From Apoda limacodes (Eukaryota; Arthropoda; Insecta; Lepidoptera; Limacodidae), in contig OX291549.1 of the NCBI GenBank assembly GCA_946406115.1, forward strand, positions 23,707,901 to 23,771,900: a stretch of 64,000 bases of DNA, given 5' to 3'. Below are positions 14,501 through 23,519 of the stretch, piece by piece (within the stretch, counting starts at the first letter, position 1; every line of letters begins with the position of its first letter). The position numbers and the translations under genes are program-made. The notes under the pieces are model-generated. The model was not told the origin of the DNA. It saw only the letters and a list, made by a program, of their open reading frames with translations, and ran no database searches.

Positions 14501-17500
14501 TCCATGCCAAATGAACATACATGTTTTATTTGAACATAATAATAGTAAACAGAAGCAATATCAAGCGCAAAAAAACGATAATTTAAAAAGTCAATTCCTA
14601 TGTAAGTCTATTTTCGTTCCATTGTGGGCCGCCCCGGTTGAAGTTGCATATGTTATGTTTAACATAAACGCTGCACGCCCCGCCCCATCGGACTCTCGAG
14701 AACGCTTAGGCCTTTAACTTTGCTGTAAATAAAACACGAAATTGTTTCTGATTATAGGTATGGTGTCACAAACTATAGTCGTTTAGTTCGTCTACTATAG
14801 ACGTAGATAAAATAAAATAACGAACCCATTTCCAATGAGACTAGTTGTGCCAATGGCTGTAGTTTATCCCGAAGTGCGTCGCCGATCTGTCGCACTATTT
14901 CCCCCCTTGCAGGTGCTGGCAGCTCTCCCCACGCGTGCCAGGCCTCCTGCGCCGCAACCGCGCATGCCTCGTAATCAGTGGCACTAGCAGTCTGAACTTC
15001 CGCTATCACCTTGCCACTCGCTGGACTCAACGACTGTATAGTCTGTCGAGGCCAAACATACATATACAAGTATACCAAGGGGCATTGTACATTTATTTAT
15101 TTATATTTTTTATTGAACGCCTCAAGTGTACAAAAGGTGGTCTTTATGCTAAAACCGCGGCCATAATAACACTAACTTTGAGTAGTGTTGTGTTCCTGGC
15201 GGTGAGTAAGGTTGCCAGAGCTCTTTGAGGATTCGCTGCGCGGACAGCGGAGGACCGGCGGTGCTTGTTGCTGTCATTGCTCGGCGTAGACGCCGCGTGC
15301 TGGTCCGGCGGTCAGGGAGACCTGATGAAACGGCTGACCGCTGGCCGCCCGCAGGTTGAACGGCTTCCCGAACCCAGGGATCACTTAATCTCCGCCCTGG
15401 GAGGCTGATCCGCCAGCCTGTGTAAAGTCTCTGAAGTGGTAGTCGTGCCGGAGAAGGAGACCCGAGTGGACTACAACAGGGGGATCAGGGACCCTTCCAC
15501 TCGCCGTGCCAGCAACCGTATTATCTGTGCCGACCTTTGACAATTCTAGTACCGCAACTTTTTGTCCTCTAAGCTGTCTGTGCAGTGAATCCTCATATTT
15601 AGTCTAAGTAACTTTCAAAAAAAATGGCTACAAAAATAAGGAAGTTTTTTCAGCGGCCGCTCCATCCACATTTAATATGGACTTTTGCAACATTAGGGGT
15701 ATTCACGCAAATCTTAACGCAGTCCACCTCCATCTGGAGACTGCGCAGCCGACCATTCTTTTTCTAACGGAGACGCAGATATCCTGCCCGGCCGATACAT
15801 CATACCTTGATTATCCCGGCTACAAACTTGAGCACAATTCTGTGAGTCGTGCCGGTGTATGTTTGTTCGTCCAAGAGGATATCTGCTGTCGCCGCATTCA
15901 TAGCCTTGAAGACAGGGACCTGTCGATAATGTGGGTGCGCGTAGATTTCGGCGGCCACACTCGTATCTATGCGTGCCTATACTCCTATAACTCGACTCTT
16001 CACGCATCTGAGTTTGACGACTGACAAAGTTGTAGAGCAATATCCCACAGCAGAACTAGTTATTTTGGGTGACTTTAACGCCCACCATCGTGAGTGGCTC
16101 AGTTCTCGAACCAATAACTATGCAGGGATATCTGCTCATGAATTTGCTCTGACCCATGGATTCTCTCAGCTGGTACTTTCCCCAACGAGAATACCAGATA
16201 TAGAGGACCTTACAGGGCCTTCTGCTGACTACACGTCCGGACGGATATTCCGTCTCAGTGGATGCGCCTTTAGGCTCTTCAGACCACTGTCTCGTTCGGA
16301 TTCAAGTGTCATGCACACAACCTGATCCATCTGGGCCAACTAATTGACGTCGTGTGTGATCCTGACGTCTGCGCAGCCGCAGTCACTGAGACAATCCTCG
16401 CTGGTATGGAATGCTATATTCCTAACCCGCGAGTAGCTGCCGGCGTCAAAAAACGACCGTGGTTTAATAGGTCTTGCAGAGAAGCTAAAATTCTTAAGCA
16501 AACTGCATATGAGGCTTGGACCACGGCTCGTAATAATAAGGATCCGAATATTTCTGAGTTAAAACGCAAATTAAATGCTGCCTCGAGGTTCAGGAAGAAA
16601 GCAACTGCCAGAGCAAAATTCCAGTTCATCGGCAAAATAGGTGGGCGACTTGCAAGCTATCCTTCTGGGAGTCGTGCTTTCTGGTCGCTTGCCAAAGCCA
16701 CCACCACTGCGAAAGACCGATGGTGACTTGGCCCATAGTGCTAAAGAGAAAGCCGATCTACTGGGTAGTCGCTTTGCCTCGAACTCGAACATGAACGATG
16801 AAGGTGCTGTACCACCTACTATACCGTGGTGCGGGTAGACCATGCCGGAAATCTCCATAACACAGCGGGAAATTCGGCGGGCGTTGCTTTCTCTAGACGT
16901 TCATAAGTCGAGTGGGCCAGACGGTATACCACCAGTGGTGCTTAAGCAGTGTGCTCCTGAGTCATGTCCTGTACTCACGCGCCTCTGCGCGCTTTCCTAC
17001 CATACTAGGCAATTTCCTTCTTCATGGAAGACTACGAATGTGCACCCGGTGCCCAAAAAGGGCGATAGATCAGATCCATCAAATTACAGGCCTATCGCTA
17101 TTACCTATCTTCTCTCTAAGGTGATGGAGCGTGTGATCAACACACAGCTTCTAAGATACCTAGAAGAACACGACCTGGTCAGTGATCGTCATTATGGCTT
17201 TCGCCACGGTCGCTCGACTGGTGACCGTCTAGTGTATCTCACACACCGATGGGCACTAGCCATTGAGAGTCAGAGGGAGGCATTGGCATGTAGCCTGGAC
17301 ATGGCGAAGGCGTTTGATCGGGTCTGGCACCGGGGTCTTCTATCGAAGGAGTGCCCGAGGGTTTGTTCAAATGGGTGGCTAGCTTTTAGTCCGGCAGACG
17401 CATACGAACCGTAGTTGACGGTAGTTGCTCTGATAGCATGGACATTAATGCTAGAGTCCCGCAAGGCTCTGTGCTGTCTCTTACGCTTTTTCTACTGCAT

Positions 17501-20500
17501 ATCAATAACATGTTATCCATCAACAACATACATTGGTATGCAGATGACAGTACTGGAGACACTTATTACACGGGCCGTGCAAACATCCCTCGTTCCGTTG
17601 TGGAGGAAAACCGCGAAGAACTTGTGTCTCAAATCGAGACCATACTGTCCAAGGTCTCTGACTGGGGACGGGTAAACTTGGTCCGATTCAACCCTACAAA
17701 GACACAAGTCTGCGCGTTCACCGCTAAGAAAACCCCATTCACTGTAGTCCCACAATTCCAGAACACTCCCCTCTCCATCTCCAAGAGCATTGGGATCCTT
17801 GTTGTCGACATCTCCAGCGATGTTCAGTTCCGAGATCATTTACAAGATAAGGTGAAGCTGGCGTCCAAAAACTAGGTGTACTCAACAGAGCGAGGCAGTA
17901 CTTCACGTCGAGGCAGAGGTTGCTGCTTTACAAGTCGCAGGTTCGGCCTCATATGGAGTACTGCTGCCATCTCTGGGTGCACCCGGATAGCAGCTTGGAC
18001 CTTTTGACTCGGTTCAACGACGGGCTGTGAGTATTGTCGACGATCCCAAACTCACTCGTCGTATCGAACCCTTAAGTCTGAGGAGAGATTTTGCCTCCCT
18101 GTGTGTGTTCGATTTTGCCTCCCTGTGTGTGTTCTACCGCTTGTACAATGGGTTGTGTTCTGAGGAATTGTTCGAAATGATGCCCACGGCTACTTTCTAC
18201 CATCGCACTGCTCGCCATCGGCAGGGAATACATTCTCACACTTTAGAACCGAAATGGTCGCGTACAGAGCGGTTTCAGAGAAACTTTCTCCCGCGAACGC
18301 TTGGGTTGTGGAATAAGCTCCCTGCCAAGGTTTTCTCCAAGGACTACAGTAGGGGGTTCTTCAAGAAAGAAGTTATTGAATTTTTGAAGGGTCGGCAACG
18401 CGCGAGATATGCCCCTGGTGTTGCAAGCGTTCATAAGCCACAGTGACCGCTTACTATCAGGCGGACCGTGTGCTTGTTTGCCACCTTAGTGGTATAAAAA
18501 ATAAATAAAAAAAAAGCACTTTCTACCAGTCAACCTACTAAAGTTTATAAGAAAAAGTGTTGGAAGTTGCAAAACGAAAAAAGATATTTACATATATACC
18601 TGCGTATTATGTACATTATATACTTAACTACATAAATTCACACACACATACAAACATACTTAAACACATACCTTTACATATTTTACATATATCTATACGA
18701 ATACATACATAAATTTTACTGTATCAGGGTGATAATAAATATTGTACGAAATGTTAGGGGAATCGGGGAAACGATTTGGAAAGAACAAGTGTTACAGATT
18801 GTACTAAATAATTAGAAAGTTAGGATGAGGATGAAAGAAAGTAATTTCGAACAAGCCGTTTGAAAGAATAGCATGGTGTAGCCTTTCTGATAGACTCAGG
18901 AAAATAATTCCAAAGTCTAACAGCTGCAATTGCAAAAGAATTATTTTAAAAAGCCCCTACGATGTAGAGGGGTACTTAGCGGGGCCGTAGCTAAGGAGGG
19001 GCATTGTGGGGCAATACCTTAAAAGTACCATAAACTAAGGTATAAAATATATAATTTGTTTTCCCGTACTATAAATTAATAATTTTGCTCTTGTTTTCCC
19101 GCGATCCCACCCAATTACCTTTTTTAATATACTATTATTGAGTAGGTATTGGAAAGGAAATTAAAATTAGTTTTGAGATAAATGGGTGTTTTAGGGTCAA
19201 AGGTGCGAGTTGGACTTGTGCACAAAGGGTTCCGTACCATTATCTATAAAAAATAAGTTTTTTTTTTTATTTATATTTGAGTTGATTGAATGAAAGGTAA
19301 ATTGCGGTTTACGATTTAAGACGTATTAAAAAAAAACTACTAACTAGATCTCGTTCAAACCAATTTTCGGTGGAAGTTTGCATAGTAATGTACATAATAT
19401 ATTTTTTTTAGTTTTATCATGAAAAAAAAATGATATTAAAAACCTCAATATCCACACGTATGGGTTTGATGAAAAAAAAAATGTTGAGTTTCAGTTCTAT
19501 GTATGGGGAACCCTCAAAATTTATTGTTTTGTTTCTATTTTTGTGTGAATCTTAATGCGGTTCACAGAATACATCTACTTACCAAGATTCAACGGTATAG
19601 TTCTTATAGTTTCGGAAAAAAGTGGCTGTGACATACGGACGGACAGACAGACCGACAGACATGACGAATCCATAAGCCAATTGGCTATGGAACCCTAAAA
19701 AAGATAGAGTAAAGGAGAAGAATATTTTAAGATTTCTTCGATCTCTTATGCGAAGCCATTTCAGTTGACGTCGGTATTTATATAGAGATATGATGCAATT
19801 TACGGAGACCGAAAATAAAAATCAAACAAACGTATAATTTAATAAAGCAAGACAAAATAATTCTTAAAGGGTATACTATGTTCAGTTTTTAAATATATCT
19901 TACATGGACTTACTAACAAGTTCAGTTCTAAAACTAGCTTTTGCCCTCGACTTTGCCTGTTCTCTCCCAATCTGTGAGTTTTATTTGGTATTTCTGCTAA
20001 AAGTCACAAAAATTAACTGAAGCTTACAGATGTGGTTTTTAAAATAGTACAAAACTTTCTAAATGTATATTATGACTAGTGTTATAACTTCTATGTATAA
20101 CATTATTGAAATATGCTTTGTACGAAGAAGAAATAAATAATATTCAATGGCATCGCTAGTTAGTTTCTATAGGCCCCTTAACTACTATAAGTAAACCTAT
20201 AGGCCCGTTAAGACTGCGGTATAGGCTAGACCGCGTAAATACGAAGTATTTGTGGAAATTTTGTGGCTGAACTATAGCACTTAAAAAAATTAAAAGAATA
20301 TATGCTATAAAACCTGCTTTTGTGTTTTTTTTTAAATGAGTGATTTTCATTTATTGTATTGAATGCAATAAAAAATCTGGAAGTAACCATTGTTTCAACA
20401 CTTGGGCAAATTTTTAAAGCGTGTATTGCATTTTATTGTCATGAAAGTTGATTAATAGTACATTGTACCAAGAGGTGAAAGTGACTGATTACCGACGAGG

Positions 20501-22433
20501 GTGTAGTTTGAGCCTTAAAACACACGAGGTGGGAATCGCCTTTCATCCCGAGTGATACATAGTGCTTTACACTACACCTACGAGGAAAATAAAAGTCAAT
20601 AAATTAAAATGTAAATAATTTTATTCACGCTTTGCACTTGGCTAAAGGTACGCGCGAACCAATCTACCTTCAATATTCCGTAGGAAAAAAAAAATGAAAG
20701 TGACCATTAATATTTTAAGGAGACTAAAATTCTGTTGTTTATAAATAGTGAGTTACTTTTTTAAATTAAAACTGGTTCGCTTTTATAATCACAGATGGCA
20801 TTGTACCAAATAAAAAGAAGCTATTAAGTTTTTTCGTTAGCTTTTAAATAGAAATTGCTTTTTTTTTTAATTCACTTTCTTGCCTTTAAACGGGCAAATA
20901 AGTAATAATCTTTGCAAAGACGTACCTTCAACCCTATTTTTGACTATGCATGATGGTTCTTTCAGTGTATGTGTAGTGTAAATAATTAGAATAGCTTGTT
21001 ATCTCTGATTTTTAGTACATTTACATACACAACGTTAGTATTATATAAATTAGCTTTCTAGCCTATATCGCCCTCTTAACTACTACAAGTAAACCTATGG
21101 GCCCCTTTACTACTATAAGTAAACCTATAGGCCCCTTAACCACTATAAGTAAACCTATATAGGCCCCTTAACTACTATAAGTAAACCTATAGGCCCCTTT
21201 ACTACTATAAGTAAACCTATAGGCCCCTTAACTACTATAAGTAAACCTATATAGGCCCATTAGCTACTATAAGTAAACCTATATAGGCCACTTAACTACT
21301 ATAAGTAAATCTATAGGGTAAACTTGTCTAAAACTGAGATAATTGAATAAAGAAATTAGGAGTCCCACATTTCTTTATTTTTAACCGACTTCAAAGAAGG
21401 AGGAGGTTCTGCGGATGTTTTTTTTTTTAAATGTATGTTTGTATGTATGGGCATAACTCCGTCATATATAAGTAGATGGATTTTCAAAATTGTTTTTTTA
21501 TTTAAAAGGGTATACTTCTGAGGTGGTCCCACATTAATGTAGTGAATTTAAAACTATGTTATTTAATACTCTATGTACCGACCTAACAGTTTATAACACA
21601 CTTCACTTTCAACCAACCACCACCAACTTCAAACTGTAATTCAGATCAGATATTTGGAAATAAGAATTTATTTTTACCTTTTTTGTGCATCTTTTTGAAG
21701 CCGGTTGTTTTTTTTTTTGTTAAAAAGTTTTTATTTTTTACCCCCTAAAGTTAATTCATTTAATAACGTTACTCGTCCGTATTTAAGTAACAAAAATTCG
21801 TATGAGTATCAAATTTTTACCTCGGAGCTTATTAGGATCAGTCTACATACGCCAGACTCACGATTTCGTGAGTACAATGTATGCAAGTATATTTACGAGT
21901 AGCACGAGGCAAGACCTACTCTCATACATTTTTCTCTGGAATTCCCGAGTCTGGAGCGCTTAAGACTGTTTGCAATAACTAAGGGAGGTTATCTGTTCAT
22001 CAATCACTTATCGTTTTTAATTTTAACTTTTAAATACATCGTTTTAGCCGATTTTTGAATTTCATCTGTTCTTATAGGGATGCTTCGTGATAAGATTAAA
22101 AAAAAATTACGCCAAAATAAGTTTGCAAAGGAAAATGCAAATACTTTAATATTGGAACATTCTGCAGACATATAAACAGAAGAGTAAACGTAATAGAAGA
22201 TAATAATAATGGTACCGTATAAAATATTTAACAGAAAAAAGGAAAGATTATTTACTTACATGACCACTAGCTTTCCATTGTCCATTGTAAACGCCTGCAT
22301 TTTTCTTCTCCAACCCCAAATCCTTCAAGAAGGCGTATTTAGGATCTTCAATGAGAAACGATGAAGCGTTGCGAGCCATGGGTACACCAGTCAACCTAAA
22401 GGCAAGCACAGTCCGACACAGCACACGATTCAT
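5326..22433 (-). CDS. ALDH7A1: ALDH7A1 / antiquitin (alpha-aminoadipic semialdehyde dehydrogenase), complete, 8 coding exons
   Basis: The enzyme oxidises alpha-aminoadipic semialdehyde with NAD in lysine catabolism (family knowledge). Exons on the minus strand are 22433-22260, 15042-14826, 13616-13399, 12943-12728, 9068-8889, 7570-7388, 6794-6588 and 5544-5326. They total 1614 nt and join in frame to 537 aa, close to the usual length near 539. Visible features are an Arg-rich N-terminus free of acidic residues (about 1-25) fitting a mitochondrial presequence, the ALDH7 segment [13 protein letters not shown] (exon 3), SFTGSTAVG of the NAD site (exon 4), LLELGG with general-base Glu290, and [12 protein letters not shown] with nucleophile Cys324 (exon 5). 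The C-terminus has the family's [16 protein letters not shown] segment. All junctions are GT-AG. Intron 1 is about 7.2 kb and holds a LINE. No lesion is seen. Confidence 0.97.
5885..6430. repeat. Lepidopteran interspersed repeat with internal hairpin, copy 1 (ALDH7A1 intron 7)
   Basis: 'acaaccggcttcaaaaagatgcac' begins near 5909. Its reverse complement, 'tgcatcttttggaagccggttg', ends near 6122, and 'aaaaaatctgatctga' pairs with 'tcagatcagatttttt' between them, giving a long imperfect hairpin. It continues with 'gagtgacgaagtgctttttt' and 'gttatggctgaatatccat' to about 6430. A second copy lies at 36445-36915 and a related piece at 21375-21745. Confidence 0.8.
6588..6794 (-). CDS. ALDH7A1: ALDH7A1 coding exon 7 (residues 397-465)
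   Basis: Acceptor TTATAG|GTGATG and donor TTCAAG|GTTTGT, phase 0. It encodes [24 protein letters not shown] and [18 protein letters not shown], matching the ALDH motif around E-x-F-x-P and the following helix. Confidence 0.95.
6850..7165. repeat. Two 3'-end fragments of LINE family 1 in ALDH7A1 intron 6
   Basis: 'agggtcggcaacgcacgagt' near 6869 through 'ggcggaccattaccttgtttgcca' (6939-6962) is the family-1 3' end on +. At 7100-7160, 'cagcagggatctcattccgtaacctaagcg' is the same region on the opposite strand. They are inverted relative to each other. Confidence 0.7.
7388..7570 (-). CDS. ALDH7A1: ALDH7A1 coding exon 6 (residues 336-396)
   Basis: Acceptor CCGCAG|GTATTC and donor GGAAAG|GTAAGA, phase 0. 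It encodes [34 protein letters not shown] and [11 protein letters not shown], the usual order in this family. Confidence 0.95.
7571..8516. other. ALDH7A1 intron 5 left part: SINE-like and repeat scraps
   Basis: 'ttagggttccgtagccaaatgg' at 7668-7689 is a scrap of the repeat family that has a full copy at 33963-34270. 'ctgtgagggaatcgaacccacg' near 7904 is a reverse-strand box-B-like tRNA sequence typical of SINEs. The rest is unassigned. Confidence 0.5.
8517..8815 (+). repeat. Dispersed 302-bp repeat, copy B (ALDH7A1 intron 5)
   Basis: Same orientation and near identity to 3563-3864, starting 'aaccggactcagaatctg' and ending 'gagtcaggttt'. It ends about 75 bases downstream of the donor side of exon 5. 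Confidence 0.88.
8889..9068 (-). CDS. ALDH7A1: ALDH7A1 coding exon 5 (residues 276-335, catalytic Glu and Cys)
   Basis: Acceptor TTTAG|GTGGGC and donor AAGAAG|GTAAGG, phase 0. It holds both catalytic residues: Glu290 in LLELGGNNA and Cys324 in [12 protein letters not shown]. Confidence 0.96.
9195..9337. other. SINE-like scrap in ALDH7A1 intron 4
   Basis: 'cttgttcgggaatcgaagcagcagtggg' resembles a reverse-strand tRNA-derived SINE head. A similar piece, 'gccctgtgcggagatcgaacccactgag', is at about 9680-9707. Both are too decayed to delimit. Confidence 0.35.
9338..9625. mobile_element. 288-bp MITE with 28-bp terminal inverted repeats
   Basis: The left end reads 'gtggaaacgataagtgatct' onward and the reverse complement of the right end reads 'gtggaaacgctaagtgatct' onward. 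The two 28-bp ends differ at one base. There is no coding capacity. A candidate 5-bp duplication 'ataca' lies at 9331-9335 and 9626-9630, offset by two bases on the left, so the exact ends are uncertain. Confidence 0.82.
9737..12102. mobile_element. Putative 2.4-kb TIR-bounded element, unclassified
   Basis: The left end is 'cccaagcagcacacgaggctg'-like. The reverse complement of the right end begins 'cccaagtagcacagatagct', an imperfect inverted pair. Both flanks inside are dense in 'agctg/cagct' and 'gcttaa' words, a typical subterminal pattern. It contains a 68-bp direct duplication (9907 and 9975), a strong hairpin at 10213-10281 and a 73-codon minus-strand frame. No clear target duplication is seen, so the boundary call is tentative. 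Confidence 0.5.
11207..11428 (-). CDS. Small basic ORF inside the 9737-12102 element, function unknown
   Basis: 73 codons; from Met 69 codons. The N-terminal half is strongly basic ([16 protein letters not shown], then [12 protein letters not shown]). The C-terminal half is Ser/Thr/Asn-rich. I do not recognise it. It could be a remnant of a transposon protein or a chance frame, and no splice evidence links it to ALDH7A1. Confidence 0.2.
   Translation of the reverse strand: MLYIKMKSRNSWKLKAKTGSIRRKLSKEYQKIIKAEEIKPSSGEVTQSVTNSWKQDGSVKNTNSSEDVAHSTQ
12728..12943 (-). CDS. ALDH7A1: ALDH7A1 coding exon 4 (residues 204-275, NAD-binding)
   Basis: Acceptor GTCAG|ATATGC and donor CAGCAG|GTAAAT, phase 0. 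It encodes [16 protein letters not shown] and ends [11 protein letters not shown], which contains the GSTxxG coenzyme-binding motif of aldehyde dehydrogenases. Confidence 0.95.
13399..13616 (-). CDS. ALDH7A1: ALDH7A1 coding exon 3 (residues 131-203)
   Basis: Acceptor TTTCAG|GTAAGATC completes the split Gly codon, and the donor is GCAATG|GTAAGC, phase 0. The exon itself starts with GTAAG, so a splice predictor could be misled. It carries [32 protein letters not shown] and [17 protein letters not shown]. Confidence 0.95.
13710..13789. repeat. 40-bp tandem duplication in ALDH7A1 intron 2
   Basis: Two exact head-to-tail copies start at 13711 and 13751 with 'ggttcgaactctgactttta'. A further 15 bases downstream, 'tagtgtacgg' (13804) and 'cgtacacta' (13871) form an inverted pair enclosing about 60 GC-richer bases. 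Confidence 0.85.
13880..14825. other. ALDH7A1 intron 2 remainder
   Basis: AT-rich, with poly(A)/poly(T) runs near 14180 and 14315 and a short GC-rich stretch 'cgctccgctcgcttcgctcg' near 14038. A 73-codon frame at 14496-14717 on + has no recognisable homology and is not called. Confidence 0.45.
14826..15042 (-). CDS. ALDH7A1: ALDH7A1 coding exon 2 (residues 59-131)
   Basis: Acceptor GACAG|ACTATA and donor ATGG|GTTCGT, phase 1. It encodes [20 protein letters not shown], then [19 protein letters not shown] and LVSLEMG, all at the family positions. The LINE insertion begins within about 100 bases upstream of this acceptor. Confidence 0.95.
15100..18510 (+). mobile_element. Decayed LINE family 1 (CR1/Jockey group) inserted in ALDH7A1 intron 1
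   Basis: A near full-length element lies opposite in strand to the host gene. It has a GC-rich 5' part (about 15170-15540), endonuclease, reverse transcriptase and a 3' end 'ggcggaccgtgtgcttgtttgc' followed by 'ttagtggtataaa' (18459-18497) and an A-rich tail. This 3' end is common in Lepidoptera; I believe it belongs to the CR1-like group but cannot prove the clade. Frameshifts and stops make it inactive. Four further fragments of the family are in this window. Confidence 0.88.
15677..18446 (+). pseudogene. LINE family 1 ORF2 (endonuclease-reverse transcriptase), disrupted
   Basis: Endonuclease pieces are [23 protein letters not shown] and, after a frameshift near 16020, [16 protein letters not shown] pieces are [45 protein letters not shown] and [16 protein letters not shown]; after further breaks come [20 protein letters not shown] and [13 protein letters not shown] (YADD active site). 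The C-terminal domain is at 18027-18446. Breaks are seen near 16020, 16325, 16727, 16838, 17350-17440 and 17875, and 18091-18133 contains a small in-frame duplication of DFASLCVF. It cannot make a functional protein. Confidence 0.9.
18511..18960 (-). mobile_element. Degenerate LINE 3' region, possibly family 2
   Basis: 'aataattccaaagtctaacagctgcaattgcaaaagaatt' (18902-18942) resembles the minus-strand C-terminal end of family 2 ('ttccatagccttatggctg' near 29700). It is preceded by an ACATA-rich low-complexity tract (18590-18720) as in the 3' UTR of those copies. It is heavily diverged, so low confidence. Confidence 0.35.
19190..19700 (-). repeat. Lepidopteran 'gggttccgt' interspersed repeat, reverse copy (ALDH7A1 intron 1)
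   Basis: Read on the minus strand it starts 'tttttagggttcc' near 19700 and passes the 'ctgtctgtccgtcc'-type and 'cacttttttccgaaactata' blocks (near 19635). It ends with 'gtccaactcgcacc' near 19205. Related copies are at 33963-34270 (+) and 44570-45083 (-). Confidence 0.75.
19701..21062. other. ALDH7A1 intron 1, AT-rich, few landmarks
   Basis: A scrap at 20166-20345 carries one unit of the 'taaacctataggcccc' satellite plus a block ('ggctagaccgcgtaaatac' onward) repeated at about 26815 and 27055. A 64-codon frame on the minus strand over it is not coding. Otherwise unassigned. Confidence 0.5.
21063..21318. repeat. Short tandem array, 30-32 bp unit, eight copies
   Basis: Unit 'ctactataagtaaacctata' plus 'ggcccctta'. 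Eight consecutive copies differ by point changes and by a 2-bp 'ta' insertion in four of them. A partial outlying copy sits near 20166-20210, about 870 bases away. Units are contiguous with no spacers, so this is a minisatellite. Confidence 0.92.
21375..21745. repeat. Fragment related to the 5885-6430 repeat family
   Basis: It starts 'aaccgacttcaaagaagg'; later come 'cctaacagtttataacac', 'cttcactttcaaccaacc', 'tgcatctttttgaagccggttg' and 'aaaaagtttttattttttac'. These are the blocks of the repeats at 5885 and 36445. Confidence 0.65.
21746..22259. other. ALDH7A1 intron 1, segment next to exon 1
   Basis: No recognised repeat or exon. A 65-codon frame (21705-21902, +) runs out of a poly-T tract and is not called. 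Confidence 0.4.
22260..22433 (-). CDS. ALDH7A1: ALDH7A1 coding exon 1 (residues 1-58)
   Basis: Starts at ATG 22433-22431 and ends GGTCAT|GTAAGT, phase 0. It encodes [14 protein letters not shown]..., a basic, hydrophobic N-terminus consistent with mitochondrial import, then [12 protein letters not shown] and GVYNGQW, matching the start of mature antiquitins. Because the family-conserved part begins near residue 26, the start is plausible but in-frame upstream sequence was not excluded. Confidence 0.93.
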
Positions 22434-23100
22434 GTCCTACCCTCACGACTGCGAGCGACAGAATAAACTGTTCAACAGAGCTGTGTTCGTCACCCTGATC
22501 GGTGACTTTCGTGGTGTCTCTTTCCGTCCTACAGAAAAATGTATCTGTTATCCTGCTGTTAGTGGAACCAGTGTTAACCCGCATTGAGTTTCCGAACACG
22601 GCTCTGAAGTAAATAACTCATTTTATCTTATTTGTGAACAATTAAAGTCGTTGGAGTCCCCTTATCGCTCTGATAACTTGTTGTTGCTGGGACTACATTA
22701 TCTGCTTTCCATATTTTATTATTTGCCATGTAAATGTAGATTTTAGATATATATAACACTAGCTGTCTCCTGCGGTAGCACCCGATCTGCTTGCCAGCTT
22801 CATAAAGTTTTTTTCATCTTAGGAACTAGCAGTCCAACATGATTTTTTTATGTTGAATATCCTCTTTATTGAAAAGGTTATCTTCATCATAGGTTTATAG
22901 TGACGGCGAGCCCTAAGAGATTATTTTTGCAAAAATCATCATTGTATGGAATTTCGTCATTTTTGAAGCTTAATGCACAAATTGGTATTTAAATAAAGAT
23001 AGACGTGTTTAATTGCTTAGGAAATCATACCCCAGATGGCAAAAAAGGGAATAAAAATTTGTATAACAATGCAAATACTTTTATACGTAAAATCATGAGT
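22434..23100. promoter_or_regulatory. ALDH7A1: ALDH7A1 5' flank
   Basis: The presumed 5' UTR and promoter must lie here because the start codon is at 22433, but I see no clear TATA box or initiator that I would assign. From about 22740, 'acactagctgtctcctgcgg' looks like the edge of a degraded transposon, which would limit the host 5' flank to roughly 300 bases. Confidence 0.35.
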
Positions 23101-23119
23101 TAACATTTAATTTTCGTCA

Positions 23120-23430
23120 CAAAAATCGTCAAACGAACGAACGGACATGCTGGGTTCTCTTTCTGGTGTTTGGTACATTTAGAAGCTTTAAATCGCCCGC
23201 TGCTGGGGCACTGCCTTCCCTCACCTAGGGTGATTTGGGCTATTGTCCACACGCAGGCCCAGTGGATTGTGGACTTCAGATAGGTACGTCTTTTTTTTGG
23301 CATACAAACGTTTATAATATATTAAAAACGTTTCCTCACGATGTTTTCCTTCACCGAAACTAGGTTGCGTGAATAATCAATGTACCTACTTGAAAAATAA
23401 GAATAAAGACTCACTGATACACGCCATTGA
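23120..23430 (-). repeat. Lepidopteran tRNA-derived SINE, reverse copy
   Basis: Carries, on the minus strand, the body of the SINE seen at 2495-2815: 'gaagtccacaatccactggg' (complement at 23258-23277), 'tgggcctgcgtgtggac', and the 'gtgaaggaaaacatcgtgaggaaac' block (complement near 23335-23359). It is about as diverged as the first copy. Confidence 0.75.
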
Positions 23431-23519
23431 CACGGATCATTATTCTACACTAAATATCCAATTTGTGCTCTGAGAACGTTCTTGTTACCAAATTTCGTGT
23501 TTCTAGGCCAACGGGAAGT

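Noticed and set aside
15714..16040. 108-codon minus-strand ORF over the LINE endonuclease
   Set aside because: It is the antisense shadow of the family 1 endonuclease.
21063..21318. CRISPR-like array of about 30-bp repeats
   Set aside because: Units are contiguous with no unique spacers, and the genome is an animal with introns. It is a minisatellite.
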